From contig FMBT01000126.1 of the NCBI GenBank assembly GCA_900095095.1, positions 1 to 20,180 of the forward strand: 20,180 bases of DNA, in the 5' to 3' direction. Origin of the DNA: Fragilariopsis cylindrus CCMP1102 (Eukaryota; Bacillariophyta; Bacillariophyceae; Bacillariales; Bacillariaceae). The position numbers and the translations under genes are program-made. Below, piece after piece: positions 18,248-20,180 of the stretch. The notes under the pieces were generated by a model. That model was given only the letters and a program-made list of their open reading frames with translations, had not been told where the DNA came from and ran no database searches. The number at the start of each line of letters is the position of its first letter. Within the stretch, counting starts at the first letter, position 1.

Positions 18248-20180
18248 CTACGCTACTTCTTTGATTTCCTCATCCATGTATGCCTCAAGTGGTGGACAGG
18301 TACAAACAAGATTGCGATCACCGTATACATTATCAACCCGTCCGCACGTGGGCCAGAATTTATTTGATTTGATCCAAGGCGCTGGATAGCACGCAGTCTC
18401 TCGGCTGTATGGGCGTTCCCATTTGTCAGAGATCATATCGTCCATAGTGTGAGGAGAATTGTGCAAAGGAGAGTCTTCGTAGGTCATCCTTCCGCTCCCA
18501 ATGTCATCGATTTCCTTTCGGATGGAAAGCATGGCATCGCAGAAACGATCCAGTTCTTGCAAATCTTCTGATTCCGTGGGTTCAATCATCAGAGTACCAG
18601 TCACTGGCCAAGACATGGTCGGTGAATGGAAGCCGTAATCTTGAAGACGTTTCGCGACATCTTCTTCTGTAACACCGGTAGCTGACTTGAGTGTTCGTAG
18701 GTCAAGAATAAATTCGTGGGCACATTGTCCGTTCTTTCCTACAAATAATACATCGTACGCTCCACTCAAACGAGCCGCCATGTAATTAGCATTCAAAATG
18801 GCTTGACCGGTAGCTAATTTTAGACCTGGTTCGCCGAGCATCTTAATATACATCCAAGATATAGGAAGAATTGCTGCAGATCCGAAAGGGGCGGCTGCAA
18901 TTGCTCCATCTGTTTTCGGGACACATAAATCGCTCCCGCAAAGTTTTCCGGAGGCCTCCGGATCGGATACATGTCCAGGCAAGAAAGGAGCAAGGTGAGC
19001 GGCGACTCCGATAGAACCAACGCCCGGTCCACCTCCTCCGTGAGGGATACAAAAAGTCTTATGAAGATTCAAATGACATACGTCAGCACCAATAAGACCG
19101 GGGCTGGTGAGTCCAACTTGAGCGTTCATGTTGGCCCCATCCATGTAAACTTGTCCCCCCGCATCATGAATGGAGTCAATGATTTCAACAATACCCTCTT
19201 CAAAAACTCCGAATGTTGATGGGTAAGTGACCATGAAGGCAGCGAGGCTTTCACGATGCTTCTCAATTTTAGCCGCTAGATCCTCTGCGTCGATATTTCC
19301 CTGATCGTCATTGTCTACAACTACGACCTTCATCCCTGCCATGACTGCACTGGCGGGGTTCGTTCCATGAGCACTCTTAGGAATTAGGCAAATATTTCGG
19401 TGTCCTTCACCCTTGGATGCGAGGTAATCTTTGATAGCCAAAAGTCCAGCGTATTCGCCCGTGGCTCCCGAGTTAGGTTGTGCACTCACAGCAGCGAAAC
19501 CGGTAATTTCAGCAAGATCTGTGTTCAGGTCTTCGATCAGTTCATGGTAGCCCTTCACTTGGTCGTGAGGAGCGAAGGGATGGATGTCACAAAATTCCGG
19601 CCAAGTGACTGGAATCATCTCGCTGGTTGCGTTTAGTTTCATGGTACAAGAACCTAATGAGATCATTGAATGGTTTAACGCTAAATCCTTGTTTTCGAGT
19701 GACTTCAAGTATCTTAGCATTTGTGTTTCCGAACGATGTTGATGGAAGATGGGATGGGTTAAAATTTCTCCCTCTCGTGCGTGCTTCGATGGTACAGTCG
19801 TCAACGAATCGTCCATTGCTGTCACATCCGGTGCTTCGAGACGGAATGCACCACATAACAAAGCGAAGAGATCGTCACGAGTAATACCCTCACCCATCGA
19901 TACACCGACTGTGTTATCATCGATGATGCGAATATTCGCTCCAGCTTCGGCAGCTCCTGCTTGGACTTCAGCTGCAGTTAATCCTTTAGAAGACACGTCA
20001 ACCGCGATTGTGTCGAAATATTCTCCTGCTTCATTCAAAACAAGCTTGAACCCTCCTGCTGTTAATTCCCTAGCAGCCACCCGTGTTAATGCATGAACGC
20101 GGCCTCCTATTTCCTTAAGTCCTCTGGTCCATGGTAAATTGCGTAGGCGGCCGCCATATTGGCCAACAATGCTTTGAGCA
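18248..20180 (-). CDS. GLDC: Glycine decarboxylase P-protein (glycine cleavage system), C-terminal part
   Basis: Stop TAG at 18250-18248; the gene runs off the right edge, so about 640 of an expected ~950-1000 residues are visible. The PLP enzyme decarboxylates glycine and passes the aminomethyl group to the lipoyl H-protein in mitochondria; in a phototroph it serves photorespiration. Hallmarks: [49 protein letters not shown], the PLP-lysine segment [20 protein letters not shown] (Lys codon 19060-19058), [24 protein letters not shown]-equivalent tail and EFILDLR. The 610-codon frame to 20080 is unbroken. Further upstream the family sequence continues ([17 protein letters not shown], then [15 protein letters not shown]) but in another frame, with a one-base shift near 20122; the GTG at 20080 is therefore not a start. 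The outermost codons read Leu-Lys where the family has Ala-Gln, which may be another small disturbance at the edge. Confidence 0.96.
   Translation of the reverse strand, partial: AQSIVGQYGGRLRNLPWTRGLKEIGGRVHALTRVAARELTAGGFKLVLNEAGEYFDTIAVDVSSKGLTAAEVQAGAAEAGANIRIIDDNTVGVSMGEGITRDDLFALLCGAFRLEAPDVTAMDDSLTTVPSKHAREGEILTHPIFHQHRSETQMLRYLKSLENKDLALNHSMISLGSCTMKLNATSEMIPVTWPEFCDIHPFAPHDQVKGYHELIEDLNTDLAEITGFAAVSAQPNSGATGEYAGLLAIKDYLASKGEGHRNICLIPKSAHGTNPASAVMAGMKVVVVDNDDQGNIDAEDLAAKIEKHRESLAAFMVTYPSTFGVFEEGIVEIIDSIHDAGGQVYMDGANMNAQVGLTSPGLIGADVCHLNLHKTFCIPHGGGGPGVGSIGVAAHLAPFLPGHVSDPEASGKLCGSDLCVPKTDGAIAAAPFGSAAILPISWMYIKMLGEPGLKLATGQAILNANYMAARLSGAYDVLFVGKNGQCAHEFILDLRTLKSATGVTEEDVAKRLQDYGFHSPTMSWPVTGTLMIEPTESEDLQELDRFCDAMLSIRKEIDDIGSGRMTYEDSPLHNSPHTMDDMISDKWERPYSRETACYPAPWIKSNKFWPTCGRVDNVYGDRNLVCTCPPLEAYMDEEIKEVA

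Noticed and set aside
18820-20096. Several overlapping frames on both strands within the P-protein gene
   Set aside because: They lie entirely within the conserved P-protein coding sequence and have no independent support.

Overview
This is nuclear DNA from a eukaryote: AT-rich, microsatellite-rich, with spaced genes on both strands and GT-AG introns of about 130-330 nt. A diatom or close stramenopile relative fits best. The main clue is the protein starting at 9252, whose N-terminus is a hydrophobic signal peptide ending in Ala-His-Ser followed by Phe. That resembles the ASAF-type presequence that sends proteins into the complex plastids of diatoms. The species cannot be named from the window.

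Layout. Minus strand 1-110: N-terminus of a ROK-type sugar kinase, cut by the edge. Plus 449-3502: a 1017-residue low-complexity protein with a possible helical-repeat core. Plus 4825-5484: an RBM18-like RNA-binding protein. Minus 5878-8758: a CUL1-type cullin, five coding segments when intron and frame breaks are counted. Plus 9252-11080: an unrecognised, probably plastid-targeted acidic protein with two introns. Minus 11439-13378: a tandem HMG-box protein with three introns. Plus 14103-15557: a seven-transmembrane protein resembling the GOST/lung-7TM (GPR107) group. Minus 16209-17107: an NPSN-like Qb-SNARE whose first coding exon is only the ATG. Minus 18248-20180: the C-terminal two thirds of the glycine decarboxylase P-protein. 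The genes look like unrelated housekeeping functions rather than an operon or island; three pairs (110/449, 8758/9252, 13378/14103) are divergent and may share promoters.

Most unusual observation. Three genes (cullin, plastid protein, P-protein) are clearly conserved or coherent in protein sequence but are interrupted by one-base frame shifts, eight of them clear and all in the -1 sense (one base too few). Each can be read without adding a base if the last base of one codon also serves as the first base of the next; the shared base is then always a purine (for example CGG/GAA, AAG/GAT, CGA/ATG, GAG/GGA). The splice sites and the rest of these frames are intact, and about 7 kb of coding sequence in the other five complete genes has no such break. 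One further site in the plastid gene needs either two -1 shifts or one +1 shift. Indel errors in a draft assembly are the simplest explanation; codon sharing (programmed -1 reading) or gene decay are the alternatives. Raw reads, mRNA and peptides would decide.
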